64,000 nt of DNA from Octadecabacter ascidiaceicola (GCF_900185015.1 NZ_FXYD01000002.1:558001-622000), one strand, 5' to 3'; shown: positions 1-9,828, numbered from the stretch's first letter. Notes: generated by a model from the letters alone, not told the origin. Program-made: numbers and translations.

Positions 1-1
1 T

Positions 2-820
2 GTGTCTGAAGGTGTGACGATTATTGAAGGCTGCGCGGCACGTGGAGTCGAGACATCAGCGGGGCAGATCACCGCGGTTGTGAGCGAACAGGGAACCGTT
101 AGGACGCCACAGGTTGTTATCGCTGGGGGCGCATGGTCTTCGCTGTTTTTACGAAATGCAGGCGTGAACATCCCCCAACTGTCCGTACGCGCTAGCGTCG
201 TGGCCGTGGATGGAGCGCCAATGACCTATCAAGGAGGCGGCGCGGACTCCCAAATTGCCTTCCGAACCCGCGCAGACGGGGGGTTCACATTAGCCGCCGG
301 TGAATTCCATGAGTTCTTCCTCGGACCGGATGCATTCAGGGCGTTTGGCAAATACCTAACCCAGATCAAAAGCGACCCTTTCGGGACGCGCTACTATCCA
401 GCAGCCCCCAAAGGGTATCCAGATGCGTGGCGAACCCCGCGGCGCTGGGCATTGGACGAACAGTCCCCGTTTGAACGGATGCGTGTATTGAATCCCAAAC
501 CAAATGCCGCAAAGTGCAAAGCTCTGGTCAGTGGGTTTTCAGCACAGTTTCCTAAACTGGGCCCAATCAAAGTCAAAGCGGCGTGGGCGGGTATGATCGA
601 CTCTATGCCGGACCTTGTCCCGGTGGTCGACCGCGTTGAGGACATCAGCGGGCTGACGATCGCAACGGGGATGAGCGGGCACGGGTTTGGAATTGGCCCT
701 GCCATCGGATACATGTTGGCAGATACGATGACAGGGAAAACGGCGGCCTACGATCTGAACCGTTTCCGGTTGTCTCGGTTTTCGGATGGATCAAAGATGG
801 TGCTGGGGCCAGCAATCTAG
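2..820 (+). CDS. FAD-dependent amino-acid oxidoreductase (DAO family), 5' incomplete
   Basis: This is the C-terminal 272 residues of a D-amino-acid dehydrogenase/oxidase-like flavoprotein. The reading frame is open from the window edge, so the true start and the N-terminal Rossmann FAD site lie outside. Visible features are the VVIAGGAWSS segment, typical of the second FAD-contacting strand in glycine/D-amino-acid oxidases, and the C-terminal GMSGHGFGIGPAIG motif that closes over the flavin. The family oxidises an amine or amino acid to an imine, passing electrons to oxygen or the respiratory chain. The substrate cannot be told from this part. The M20 amidohydrolase downstream (121 bp gap) suggests a linked role in degradation of amino-acid derivatives, which is inference. 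Confidence 0.85.
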   Translation: MSEGVTIIEGCAARGVETSAGQITAVVSEQGTVRTPQVVIAGGAWSSLFLRNAGVNIPQLSVRASVVAVDGAPMTYQGGGADSQIAFRTRADGGFTLAAGEFHEFFLGPDAFRAFGKYLTQIKSDPFGTRYYPAAPKGYPDAWRTPRRWALDEQSPFERMRVLNPKPNAAKCKALVSGFSAQFPKLGPIKVKAAWAGMIDSMPDLVPVVDRVEDISGLTIATGMSGHGFGIGPAIGYMLADTMTGKTAAYDLNRFRLSRFSDGSKMVLGPAI

Positions 821-940
821 ATGCGACAGTGCGTTTGCAGACCTCGCGAGTGAGTATTTAAGAGCCAAAGAAACGAATACGGCACCTTGCTGACAGGCAG
901 GGCGCAGACCAAGTATATGAAATTCAATTGGAGAGAAACG

Positions 941-2104
941 ATGCCAGTTAAGAACCGATTTGCCGAACTGCTACCCGAAATCACCGAGTGGCGCCGCGAT
1001 TTGCACGAAAACCCTGAAATCTTGTTTGAGACCCACCGCACCAGCGCGATTGTGGCTGAGAAGTTAGAAGCGTTTGGGTGTGATGAGATCGTAACGGGGA
1101 TTGGCCGCACGGGCGTTGTGGCGGTTATCAAAGGGAAATCTGACACGTCGGGCAAGGTTATCGGTCTGCGTGCGGATATGGATGCGCTGCCGATCCATGA
1201 GCAGACCGGCCTTGAGTATGCGTCCAAAACCGACGGCGCGATGCATGCCTGTGGCCATGACGGGCACACGGCGATGTTGCTTGGGGCGGCGAAATATCTG
1301 TCTGAGACCCGCAACTTTGACGGAACGGTCGTGGTCATTTTCCAACCCGCTGAAGAAGGCGGCGGTGGCGGCAAAGAGATGTGTGATGACGGCATGATGG
1401 AGCGTTTCGGCATTCAAGAAGTTTACGGCATGCACAATTGGCCCGGCAAACCTGTGGGGTCATTCGCGATCCGCCCAGGTGCGTTTTTCGCTGCGACCGA
1501 TACGTTTGAAATCACGTTCGAAGGTATTGGCGGGCATGCGGCCAAGCCGAATGAAACCGTTGATACACTGGTCATGGCGTCCCAAACGGTGATGACGTTG
1601 CAGACGATAGCCAGCCGCAATGCCGACCCCGTCGATCAGATTGTTGTGTCCGTGACATCGATTGAATCGTCTTCAAAGGCGTTCAATGTGATCCCGCAGC
1701 GCGTCACGATCCGCGGGACAGTGCGCACGCTCAGCAAAGATATGCGCGCATTGGCAGAAAAGCGGGTGACCGAGATTTGCAATGGCACAGCGGCGACGTT
1801 TGGGGGCAGTGCGGATGTGAACTATATCCTCGGCTACCCCGTTATGGTGAATTCCGAAGACCAGACTGCCTTTGCCGCTGAGGTTGCCGCGTCAATCTCT
1901 GGTGATTGCGCAGACGCGCCCTTGGTTATGGGCGGGGAAGACTTTGCGTTTATGCTCGAGGAACGTCCAGGCGCGTATATCCTCGTTGGCAACGGCGACA
2001 CCGCGATGGTTCACCACCCTGAGTACAACTTCAACGATGATGCGATCCCAGCGGGCTGCAGCTGGTGGGCTGAGATCGTGGAACAGCGGATGCCTGCGGG
2101 CTAG
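941..2104 (+). CDS. M20 family metallo-amidohydrolase (hippurate hydrolase-like)
   Basis: A 387-residue zinc/manganese amidohydrolase of the M20D group, which cleaves N-acyl amino acids. Family motifs visible are LRADMDALP, the metal-binding MHACGHDGHTAM, the FQPAEEGGGGG segment with the catalytic Glu pair, and GGEDFAF near the C terminus. An in-frame start exists further upstream, but ATG 941 is chosen because GGAGAG lies just before it and the protein then begins at the usual distance from the first motif. Full length for the family. Its stop overlaps the stop of the convergent membrane gene within one CTAG. The substrate is not determined; a decayed paralogue lies at 53309-53855. Confidence 0.93.
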   Translation: MPVKNRFAELLPEITEWRRDLHENPEILFETHRTSAIVAEKLEAFGCDEIVTGIGRTGVVAVIKGKSDTSGKVIGLRADMDALPIHEQTGLEYASKTDGAMHACGHDGHTAMLLGAAKYLSETRNFDGTVVVIFQPAEEGGGGGKEMCDDGMMERFGIQEVYGMHNWPGKPVGSFAIRPGAFFAATDTFEITFEGIGGHAAKPNETVDTLVMASQTVMTLQTIASRNADPVDQIVVSVTSIESSSKAFNVIPQRVTIRGTVRTLSKDMRALAEKRVTEICNGTAATFGGSADVNYILGYPVMVNSEDQTAFAAEVAASISGDCADAPLVMGGEDFAFMLEERPGAYILVGNGDTAMVHHPEYNFNDDAIPAGCSWWAEIVEQRMPAG

Positions 2105-2568
2105 GTGCTTTGACGCAGGGGCCGCGTGAAGGACGCGGTGCCTGCCAGCCCGAATATGATCCAAAACGGGGTCATGATGGGATGAAAGAAGAGCGCGCTA
2201 AAGGCTTCGATCCCAACCCAAGTCGCCCCAAAGTCAAACTGGAATTCAAACGCGAGACCCGTCGCGCCTAGAAAGCCACCGATCGTCCAAGCGAGCATGA
2301 TGGCAGCCAGATGATATGTCGGCGGGAGCGCGGCGCAAGCGACGAATGCAAGCAAGAACACCACGATTGGGGCCGTGATGGTGTAGATGAAGAATGTTCC
2401 GTATGTAACTGGTAGCGAAGGATAAAGTGGCATCCTTCCGTCGTTTAAGTAGTCCAAAACAACTCCAAACGACCACATGCCGTGTAACGCCGTTAGCAAC
2501 CAACACCAAAGTGCTGTGATAAATGCGAGCAGTGCTGCGTGGCGCAATCGCGGCAGAACGTTAGCCAC
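2101..2568 (-). CDS. Small integral membrane protein of unknown function
   Basis: 155 residues with about four hydrophobic segments (residues 10-30, 50-75, 80-105 and 120-145). I do not recognise the family. The gene starts 8 bp inside the end of moaA on the same strand, so it is probably translationally coupled and co-transcribed with moaA. The C terminus is basic (RPLRQST). Nothing in the sequence points to a molybdenum-cofactor role beyond this position. Its stop codon shares the palindrome CTAG with the stop of the convergent M20 gene. Confidence 0.75.
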   Translation of the reverse strand: MANVLPRLRHAALLAFITALWCWLLTALHGMWSFGVVLDYLNDGRMPLYPSLPVTYGTFFIYTITAPIVVFLLAFVACAALPPTYHLAAIMLAWTIGGFLGATGLAFEFQFDFGATWVGIEAFSALFFHPIMTPFWIIFGLAGTASFTRPLRQST

Positions 2569-3565
2569 CAGTGTGGCTCATGTGGCGGGAAACTTGACCG
2601 TCAACAGTTTGGCGCGAGTAGTCGAAATCATGCCCCTTGGGTTTTAGCCCAATTGCTGCGCGAATGGCGGCTTCGAGGTGCGCATCATCATCGCTGGCCC
2701 GCAGTGGCGCGCGCAGGTCAGAATGCCCTTCTTGGCCTAAGCAGGTATAGATTTCACCGGTGCAGGTGATGCGCACGCGGTTGCAGCTTTCGCAGAAGTT
2801 ATGGCTCATCGGGGTGATGAGACCGATTTTCTGACCTGTTTCCTCAAGGCGGATATAGCGGGCGGGGCCGCCGGTGGTTTCCGCCAAGTCACTGACAGTA
2901 AAGCGTTCTTCAAGACGGGCGCGCAGGTCTTTGAGGGACCAGTATTGCGTGATGCGGTCCTCATTGCCGATGTCGCCCATTGGCATGACTTCGATGAAGG
3001 TCAGGTCGATGTCGCGTTCGGCGCACCACGCCTGCATCGTGAACAGTTCGGACTCGTTAAAGTCAGCGAGCGCCACAGCGTTGATCTTGATGCGCAATCC
3101 AGCACGCTGTGCTGCGTCAATCCCGCGCATGACTTGGGGTAGGCGGCCCCAGCGGGTGATTTTGGCGAACTTGTCATCATCCAGCGTATCCAATGAGACG
3201 TTGATGCGGCGCACGCCAGCGGCGTATAAATCATCCGCATATTTCTCAAGCTGGGAGCCGTTGGTGGTTAACGTCAGCTCTTTCAACGCGCCGCTATCAA
3301 GGTGGCGGCTCATCGCGTCAAAGAACGTCATGATGCCACGTCGAACCAATGGCTCACCACCAGTTATTCTAAGCTTTTCAACTCCTAAGCGAATGAAGTT
3401 CGTGCACATTCTGTCGAGCTCCTCGAGGGTCAAGAGGTCTTTTTTCGGCAGAAAAGTCATGTTTTCGGACATGCAGTATACGCAGCGAAAATCGCAGCGG
3501 TCTGTCACCGAAACCCGAAGGTAGGTGATGGCACGTTGAAAGGGGTCAATAAGGCGCTGTTCCAT
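2561..3565 (-). CDS. moaA: GTP 3',8-cyclase MoaA (molybdenum cofactor biosynthesis)
   Basis: 334-residue radical SAM enzyme that, with MoaC, converts GTP to cyclic pyranopterin monophosphate, the first step of molybdopterin synthesis. The N-terminal iron-sulfur cluster motif is CxxxCxxC with Cys24, Cys28 and Cys31. The C-terminal cluster is visible as CESCNRVR followed by a third Cys in GEIYTCLG. The protein ends in Gly-Gly, the tail typical of MoaA that reaches the active site. Length fits the family. The product is relevant to the molybdenum formate dehydrogenase at 58877-63743, although the genes are far apart. A 95-bp divergent spacer separates it from the lipoprotein gene. Confidence 0.97.
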   Translation of the reverse strand: MEQRLIDPFQRAITYLRVSVTDRCDFRCVYCMSENMTFLPKKDLLTLEELDRMCTNFIRLGVEKLRITGGEPLVRRGIMTFFDAMSRHLDSGALKELTLTTNGSQLEKYADDLYAAGVRRINVSLDTLDDDKFAKITRWGRLPQVMRGIDAAQRAGLRIKINAVALADFNESELFTMQAWCAERDIDLTFIEVMPMGDIGNEDRITQYWSLKDLRARLEERFTVSDLAETTGGPARYIRLEETGQKIGLITPMSHNFCESCNRVRITCTGEIYTCLGQEGHSDLRAPLRASDDDAHLEAAIRAAIGLKPKGHDFDYSRQTVDGQVSRHMSHTGG

Positions 3566-3660
3566 GCAGTGAACGTAGGCATGCGCAATAGGGCGCGCAA
3601 GGGAATTACGCGACCAATTCCCCCTCGACAGCGACGAAGGCCAACCGTAGGTTTGCTAGC

Positions 3661-4212
3661 ATGAAATACGTTATTACGATTGCTGCCCTTGCTGGGCTGA
3701 CGGCCTGTGCTGAGGGCTCTTTTCTTGGTGGGATGCAAAGCACGGATCCGGCTGTTGTTGTACCAGTTGCGGTTGTGGTTGAGGGGCCTGATTTGTCACC
3801 GTCCCGCGGGGAGGCCTTCGCGCCACCGATACGCCCGACCATCGACACCACACAAACGCGGCCCGATTTACCGCCGCCACCGCCGCCAAATGCCCGCACC
3901 GTTGAGCAATTTGATACAACAACCGCCGAAGATCGCGCCGCAGCTGTTGCGCCCCCCGCTGGCGGTGAGCGTAGGCTAGGGACAGCAATCGCAAGCCTAG
4001 GCAGCCCGACCGATCCTGGTATTTGGTTCAAAACCCCACTGGTTAGCGAGGTCACGCAAGGCCGCGTTGAATACAACGGGAAATCCGTCAACGTCGAACT
4101 GCGCCCATCAGGTGGCGCGCAGGGGTCTGGAAGTCAGATTTCACTGGCCGCGATGCGCCTGATTGAAGCGCCGCTAACCGGGCTTCCCGAAGTCACCGTC
4201 TATGCCAACTAG
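3661..4212 (+). CDS. Putative lipoprotein, proline-rich
   Basis: 183 residues with a lipoprotein signal: a short charged start, a hydrophobic stretch and a lipobox ending LTAC, giving a lipidated Cys16. The middle (about residues 60-100) is proline-rich and looks disordered; the C-terminal third is more ordered. I do not recognise a named domain. It lies 9 bp upstream of the YihY-type gene on the same strand and is probably co-transcribed with it. Start ATG 3661 is supported by the signal sequence beginning directly there. Confidence 0.75.
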   Translation: MKYVITIAALAGLTACAEGSFLGGMQSTDPAVVVPVAVVVEGPDLSPSRGEAFAPPIRPTIDTTQTRPDLPPPPPPNARTVEQFDTTTAEDRAAAVAPPAGGERRLGTAIASLGSPTDPGIWFKTPLVSEVTQGRVEYNGKSVNVELRPSGGAQGSGSQISLAAMRLIEAPLTGLPEVTVYAN

Positions 4213-4221
4213 GGGTATTTG

Positions 4222-5049
4222 ATGGGGTGGCGTTCAACCTATGATGTTTCGCGCCAAGTCATTGATGACCTTGGGGAAAAAAACGCCAGTTTAATTGCGG
4301 CGGGCGTCGCATTTTACGGGCTGTTCGCGATTTTTCCAGGCATCGCGGCAACGATTTCTTTGTTCGGTTTGTTTGCTGACCCCTTTGTTGTCGAAGCGCA
4401 GCTGGAGTTGATGCAAGGGCTAATGCCGACCGGCGTTTTCAAACTTTTTGAGACGCAAGTTGACCGGCTTTTGGGGGCGAGGACGACCACGCTTGGGGTG
4501 ACGACGCTGATCTCAATTGGATTGGCGCTCTGGTCTGCAAGAACAGGGGTCGCTGCCCTAATTCGCGGGTTGAATGCAATCTTTGAACGCCCAAACCGAG
4601 GCAGCATTCGCCATGTGTTGGTGGCGTTGCTGTTGACCCTGTGCTTAGTCGGGATCGCGATTATCGCCCTGTTAATGCTGGTGGTTGCGCCTATTGCTTT
4701 GGCGGTCATCCCATTCGAAACGGATACAGGGTTGTGGCTTGAGGTTATCCGCTGGACGGTTGCAATCTCAGTTCTCTTTGTGGGTCTTGGTGTCTTGTAC
4801 CGCTACGGCCCTAATCGCAGGTTCGCCCGCCTTTCGTGGATCACGCCTGGTGCGTTTATAGTCGTGGCGGTTTGGCTTGGCGTATCTGCCATGTTCACAG
4901 TTTATGTCGCAAATTTCGGGACTTATAACGAAGTTTATGGTTCGCTCGGCGCGGTCATTGCTTTGTTGTTTTGGTTCTACCTAAGCGCATACCTAATCCT
5001 CGCGGGGGGTGCGATTAACGTTGCCTTGGATCGCCGTAAGCCATTGTGA
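4222..5049 (+). CDS. YihY/BrkB family inner membrane protein
   Basis: 275 residues with about six hydrophobic segments, typical of the YihY (formerly called BrkB or RNase BN) family. Characteristic features are the N-terminal AAGVAFYGLFAIFPG helix, the LWSARTGVAALIRGLN segment and the C-terminal YGSLGAVIALLFWFYLSAY. A TTG one codon upstream is possible, but ATG 4222 has AGGGG at 4211-4215 at a suitable distance. The molecular function of the family is not established; older claims of RNase activity were withdrawn. Probably in an operon with the lipoprotein gene before it. Confidence 0.92.
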   Translation: MGWRSTYDVSRQVIDDLGEKNASLIAAGVAFYGLFAIFPGIAATISLFGLFADPFVVEAQLELMQGLMPTGVFKLFETQVDRLLGARTTTLGVTTLISIGLALWSARTGVAALIRGLNAIFERPNRGSIRHVLVALLLTLCLVGIAIIALLMLVVAPIALAVIPFETDTGLWLEVIRWTVAISVLFVGLGVLYRYGPNRRFARLSWITPGAFIVVAVWLGVSAMFTVYVANFGTYNEVYGSLGAVIALLFWFYLSAYLILAGGAINVALDRRKPL

Positions 5050-5190
5050 AACAAAGTGAAATATTTGAATTGTGGCATGATTGAGACGGGTCTAAATTCC
5101 CCCTAGAAATTGTGGGTAAATCAACATATGGTATCCGCAATGATAAAAGCGGCGTAAAAAATGCCGTGACAATGAGGCGGAGTGAGTACC

Positions 5191-8100
5191 ATGTCAGCGA
5201 TTAATTTCGTTGTTCGCGATGTTGCGGGCAATATTTCCAGAGGAACTGTAGCCGGAGAGGGCGTTCCGTCATCTCTTATTGTTGGGGCGGGGGCGGATGT
5301 TTCGCTTAACCTCACGCAGGGCCAAATCATTTCTTATACCCGTCAGGGTCAGGCGCTAGAGGTCACATTGGTTGATGGGCGTGTGATTGTGATTGAGGGA
5401 TATTTCACATCTGAAGGTGTTTCTGAGAACCAGTTGTTCTTGTCTTCCGATGGATACCTTACGGAAGTCGACCTGACGCAAGGCGCGGGTGCTGACTATT
5501 TTGCGAATTACTTGCAAAGCGATAGTGCTGGTAAATTTGCAGTAAATGACGATCTTTACTTCATGCGCGGCGCAGATGTTATGCTTGCTGACGCTTACGT
5601 GCCTGCCGACGACGAAGTTGGTATGTTGGGTGCGATGGCTCCGTTGTTTGGCTGGGGTGGCGCGGCCGCAGCGGCTGGCGCGGCGGCAATCGTTACAACT
5701 GGCGGCGGTGGGGGTGGCGGCGGTGGTGGTGGTTCAACTGCACCAGAAGTCGCAGTGACAACTGGAACGGATGAGGGTAACAACCATATCGTAAACGAGA
5801 AAGATCACGCGGACGGCGTTGATATTGGCGGCACGGGTACGCCTGGCGCGACGGTCGGCGTGACAATTGGTAATGTGACCGAAACAACAACCGTTGGTGA
5901 CGATGGTTCTTGGGGGGTTACATTCGGCCCTTCTGATGTTGAAACGGGCGAATATTCAACTGTCGTCGATGTTACAGTCACAAACGAGGGTGGCTCCACA
6001 TCTGTAACGCACACGCTTGTCGTGGATACAATTATCGGTGCTGATCTGTCGGCAACGGGTGGTGTTGATGGCGTGATCAACGCAACTGAGTTCGGTGGCG
6101 GCGTGACGCTGACGGGCACCGTAACTGGTGGTGACACGGTTGTTATCACTATCGACGGTACGGAATACGCGGCTGAAGTATCGGGTTCTACTTGGACTTT
6201 GGCGACTGGCGCGGCGATTACCGCTGGCGATTATCACACACATGACATTATCGTCACGGCGACAGACGCGGCGGGCAACTCATCAAGCACAACTGGCACT
6301 GTGATCGTTGATACAGTGACAGCGGCAACAATCAGCACTTCTGGTGTTGGTGGTTCTGATGGCGTTGTATTCTCTGGCGAGCATTCAAGCGGTGCGTCTT
6401 TGACAGGTACAGCTGAGCCGGGTTCTACGGTTGTTGTTACGCTTTCTGATGGAACGCAAACATACGCAACACACACGTTCACTGCCGGTGCGAGCGGTAC
6501 GTGGTCACACACGTTCCCGGCGAGCGAATTGCCGACAGGTGAAATGACGTTGATCGCGGCTGTTGAGGCAACAGACGCTGCTGGCAACATTTCGCGCGAC
6601 GAAGGCACGATCGAAATCGACACGTTCGTTAACGAACTTGAGATGACAACAAACACAGCTGGCGGCGACGACGGTGTGGTCAACTTCAATGAATCCGGAC
6701 AAGCCATCACGATGTCAGGTACGGTTGAGGTTGGATCAACAGTTAGCGTGAACCTGCACGGTGTAATCATGGAAGCAACGGTTGATGCATCCACGGGTGC
6801 GTGGACCGTAACGTACCCTGGTGGCACGCTGCCGGGCGGGGATTACCCAACAACTGTTGTTGTAACTGCGACAGATGCGGCTGGAAACTCATCTTCGCTG
6901 ACAGAAGCGGTCCATGTGGATACGGTCGTTGGTGATCTGGCGCTGTCTACTCAGCCGATCGAGTTTGACGATGTGGTGAACTATGACGAAGCAAGCGACG
7001 GCGTGATCATCAATGGCACGGCGACACCGGGTTTGGTTGTCACAGTTGGCTTTGGCGACGCTACGATGGACGTTCTAGCCCAGCCGAATGGCACATGGTC
7101 CGCGAACTTCCCCGCCAGCCAAGTTCCAGCTGACACGGCGTCTGCGCAAATCACGGCCTCCATCACGGATGCAGCTGGCAACTACAAAGAAGTTAGCGAC
7201 ACAGTTGAAATCGACACAGTTGTGAACCCGTTCAACTTCTCTGCAGGTCAGATCGAAGGCAACGACATCATTAACCACGCCGAAGCTGAAAACGGCGGCG
7301 TAACGTTTGATGGCCAAGTCGAGGCATTCTCATCGGTGGTTGTTGAATTCAACGGCTATTCCCAAACCGTAAACGCAAACGGTGCTGGCCAATGGAGCGC
7401 GACATTCTCTGAAGCGCAGATTGGTGTCGATGAATACACGGCCGTTGTGAAAGCAACTGCGACTGACCCGCATGGCAACGTTTCCGCGCCGATCACCCGC
7501 ACTGTTGAGGTCGACACACTCGTGACGCACCTGACAACTGCCGATCCGGTTGAAGGTGACAACGTTGTAAACTTCGCTGAAGCTTCTGACGGTGTGACGC
7601 TGACAGGTACAGTTGAAGCCGGTTCTACGGTCATGATCACCTATGACTACGACGGCGGCCAGATCGTTCGCGAAGCCGCAGTTGACAGCGCAGGCAACTG
7701 GTCCATCACTTACGCGGGCTCTGAAATCCCGCAGGGTGAATACGACGTAGACATCACCATTGATGCGACAGACGCCAACGGCAACACGCTCAGCATCAAC
7801 GACGAGTTCCGCGTTGATACAGTGGACCCGGAGGCACCAGGTATCGAAAGCGTTGTTGTAACACCGCAGGGTGTAACGGCGGTTTCCATTGAGGCGACTG
7901 ACGCCGACGTGACGATCAACGAAGTCACGGCAGGCCATCAGACCAACCAGTTGGCTGATCAGGATGACGGAATTTCACTTGGCGCAGCAGGGGACTACTA
8001 CGGCTTTGACGCACCGCTTCCAAACGGTTCACACCTTGTCGTCAACGAGCTGGATGATGCTGGAAACGCCAACGCAACCTTCGTTGTGCTGGAAGAAACC

Positions 8101-8394
8101 GCAACCAACTCGGTTGATCTGGGTGGTTTGGACGGCTTTGACATCGGCGCGATTGACCTCGGTTACGCACAGGATGCTGAACTCACGCTTGATCTTGCAA
8201 CGCTTGAGGGGCTGTCGGATGTCGACAACAACCTCATCATCCACGGTAGCGATGCTGACAATGACAGCGTTACGATCCTTGGGGCGGCAGACAGCGGTCA
8301 ATCCACGACCATCGATGGCAAGTCCTACGACATTTACACAATGGGAGACGACGCGCAGATCTTTATCGAAGACGGCGTAAACGTGACCATCTAA
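5191..8394 (+). CDS. BapA-like Ig-repeat adhesin, type I secretion substrate
   Basis: 1067 residues without a Sec signal. Order of domains: an N-terminal BapA-prefix-like domain (about 1-150); an Ala-rich linker and a run of 11 glycines (171-181); seven tandem bacterial Ig-like repeats of about 95-100 residues (about 185-880), most ending in ATDAAGN followed by VDT or IDT; and a C-terminal domain of about 190 residues ending in the hydrophobic VNVTI. The terminal block with NLIIHGSDADNDSVT and YDIYTMGDDA resembles C-terminal secretion regions of other type I adhesins. No RTX nonapeptides are seen. GTG 5182 is also in frame; ATG 5191 is chosen because GGAG lies 8 bp before it. The exporter genes follow directly, so it is very probably secreted by them and acts in surface attachment. 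Confidence 0.88.
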   Translation: MSAINFVVRDVAGNISRGTVAGEGVPSSLIVGAGADVSLNLTQGQIISYTRQGQALEVTLVDGRVIVIEGYFTSEGVSENQLFLSSDGYLTEVDLTQGAGADYFANYLQSDSAGKFAVNDDLYFMRGADVMLADAYVPADDEVGMLGAMAPLFGWGGAAAAAGAAAIVTTGGGGGGGGGGGSTAPEVAVTTGTDEGNNHIVNEKDHADGVDIGGTGTPGATVGVTIGNVTETTTVGDDGSWGVTFGPSDVETGEYSTVVDVTVTNEGGSTSVTHTLVVDTIIGADLSATGGVDGVINATEFGGGVTLTGTVTGGDTVVITIDGTEYAAEVSGSTWTLATGAAITAGDYHTHDIIVTATDAAGNSSSTTGTVIVDTVTAATISTSGVGGSDGVVFSGEHSSGASLTGTAEPGSTVVVTLSDGTQTYATHTFTAGASGTWSHTFPASELPTGEMTLIAAVEATDAAGNISRDEGTIEIDTFVNELEMTTNTAGGDDGVVNFNESGQAITMSGTVEVGSTVSVNLHGVIMEATVDASTGAWTVTYPGGTLPGGDYPTTVVVTATDAAGNSSSLTEAVHVDTVVGDLALSTQPIEFDDVVNYDEASDGVIINGTATPGLVVTVGFGDATMDVLAQPNGTWSANFPASQVPADTASAQITASITDAAGNYKEVSDTVEIDTVVNPFNFSAGQIEGNDIINHAEAENGGVTFDGQVEAFSSVVVEFNGYSQTVNANGAGQWSATFSEAQIGVDEYTAVVKATATDPHGNVSAPITRTVEVDTLVTHLTTADPVEGDNVVNFAEASDGVTLTGTVEAGSTVMITYDYDGGQIVREAAVDSAGNWSITYAGSEIPQGEYDVDITIDATDANGNTLSINDEFRVDTVDPEAPGIESVVVTPQGVTAVSIEATDADVTINEVTAGHQTNQLADQDDGISLGAAGDYYGFDAPLPNGSHLVVNELDDAGNANATFVVLEETATNSVDLGGLDGFDIGAIDLGYAQDAELTLDLATLEGLSDVDNNLIIHGSDADNDSVTILGAADSGQSTTIDGKSYDIYTMGDDAQIFIEDGVNVTI

Positions 8395-8401
8395 AAACCC
8401 A

Positions 8402-8461
8402 CGCCCTTCCCGCAATAGGGGAGGGCGCACGACATTGGCGGAGGGCCGGATCAACCGGCCC
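8402..8461 (+). terminator. Two tandem stem-loops between adhesin and its exporter genes
   Basis: The first hairpin pairs CGCCCTTCCC (8402-8411) with GGGGAGGGCG (8418-8427), with one G-T wobble. The second pairs GGGCCGG (8443-8449) with CCGGCCC (8455-8461) around a five-base loop. Neither is followed by a run of T, so they are unlikely to be full terminators. They could partly stop transcription or protect the adhesin mRNA, giving more substrate than exporter. That function is inference. Confidence 0.5.
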
Positions 8462-8496
8462 CCGCTACGCAAAAGATAAGCGAACTGGGGTATCGA

Positions 8497-9828
8497 GTGA
8501 GACAGGCGAATTACATCAAGACACCGATTGCAGCATTGTTGGCCGCAACGATCTTGAGTGGTTGCATGGGGGAAGACATCGTGTCCCGCGCTGGCAACCT
8601 CTTGGGAACAAGCGAAGCAGTCGCAACAGACGCGCCACAATCAGCTGCCGCACTAGACGGCGAACTTTCCAACGGCGAACGTTCCGAACTGATTGACGCG
8701 CTCTTGAACCGCCGATCCGTTATCTCCTCAGGCCCTTACGCCCAAGTTTCAGAATCCGTACTGGCTGCGAACTCCCGCGCAGCAGAAGCCGAGCTTCGCG
8801 CCGCAATGCTGCGCTCTGAGGCCCGCGAAATGAACTGGCTCCCAACGCTTGGCCCAACAATTTCCCTGAACTCCCTTGGGTCGATTGTTGCGAACCTCGT
8901 GGTTGAGCAAACCCTATTTGATAATGGCGCCAAACGTTCCGAACGTGAATTTGCCCGCGCCGACGTGGAAGTTGCCGCTGTGGCACTGGCGCAGGATACC
9001 AATGAACGCGTGTACCAAGCGCTGGATCTGTACCTGACCATTCAGGCCTCCGAAGCCCGTGCGGCTGTCAACGAAGGCGGCATGGCGCGGATGGAGCGTT
9101 TTGAATACGTCATGTCTGAGCGCGTGAACGCTGGCATCAATGACCGCGCTGATTTGCAGCTGGTCCAACAGAAGTTGACGCAGATGCGATCTGATGTTTT
9201 GGAAGACCGCGAAGCGGCGTCTTCTGCACGTGCAGAGCTTGCCGCGATGTCTGCCACGTCCTTGGACGGTGTCAGCGGCATTGACACGATCAGTGATCCA
9301 GCCGGAACGGCCCAACCGCTTGATGTGATGAAGGTCGAAGCCGAAGGCACACGTGGCTTGGCCGAAGCCCGCGCGCTTCAGGCTGGCTACTCCCCGAGTG
9401 TTTCTGCAACAGGCCTGATCGGTGAGGGCGGAAGCGCCGGAATTGATGTAGGCATCCCGAACGGCCTCGGATTTGGTCGTCGCGCAGATATGGCAGCGAT
9501 CGAAGCAATGGGACAAGCGGCTGAGCTTCAGGTTGCTGAGCAGCGCGAAGACAGCGCCCGCGAAGTGGCGGCCATTGAAGGTCAGATCACATCTCTGCGT
9601 CGTCAGCAGACCAATATTCAAACGATCATTGCGCAGGCAAATGACAATTACACATTGTTCGAAGAACAGCTTCGTGCGGGCCAACGTACTGTGCCTGAGG
9701 TTGTCGGTGTGTTCCGCACCAAGCTAGATGCAGAACGCGACGCGGTGGCCCTGCGCTATGACCTTGCTCGCCAAGAACTGAAGCTCGCCCGCATCTACGG
9801 CACGCTTGTTGACGGAGAAGACATATGA
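8497..9828 (+). CDS. TolC-family outer membrane channel lipoprotein of type I secretion
   Basis: 443 residues. An N-terminal lipobox (ILSGC, Cys23) predicts outer-membrane lipidation. The rest is rich in long amphipathic helices with repeated Ala/Glu/Arg patterns typical of TolC/LapE outer membrane factors, for example the LVVEQTLFDNGAKRSEREFA segment where TolC proteins enter the periplasmic barrel. Start GTG 8497 has GGGG upstream and gives a complete signal. Its stop overlaps the ATG of the ABC gene (ATGA), so translation is coupled. It forms the outer-membrane exit of the exporter for the adhesin upstream. Confidence 0.9.
   Translation: MRQANYIKTPIAALLAATILSGCMGEDIVSRAGNLLGTSEAVATDAPQSAAALDGELSNGERSELIDALLNRRSVISSGPYAQVSESVLAANSRAAEAELRAAMLRSEAREMNWLPTLGPTISLNSLGSIVANLVVEQTLFDNGAKRSEREFARADVEVAAVALAQDTNERVYQALDLYLTIQASEARAAVNEGGMARMERFEYVMSERVNAGINDRADLQLVQQKLTQMRSDVLEDREAASSARAELAAMSATSLDGVSGIDTISDPAGTAQPLDVMKVEAEGTRGLAEARALQAGYSPSVSATGLIGEGGSAGIDVGIPNGLGFGRRADMAAIEAMGQAAELQVAEQREDSAREVAAIEGQITSLRRQQTNIQTIIAQANDNYTLFEEQLRAGQRTVPEVVGVFRTKLDAERDAVALRYDLARQELKLARIYGTLVDGEDI

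Noticed and set aside
5595-7938. Long open frames antisense to the adhesin gene
   Set aside because: They mirror the Thr/Val/Gly-rich repeats and show no family, signal or ribosome site; they follow from the repeat composition.
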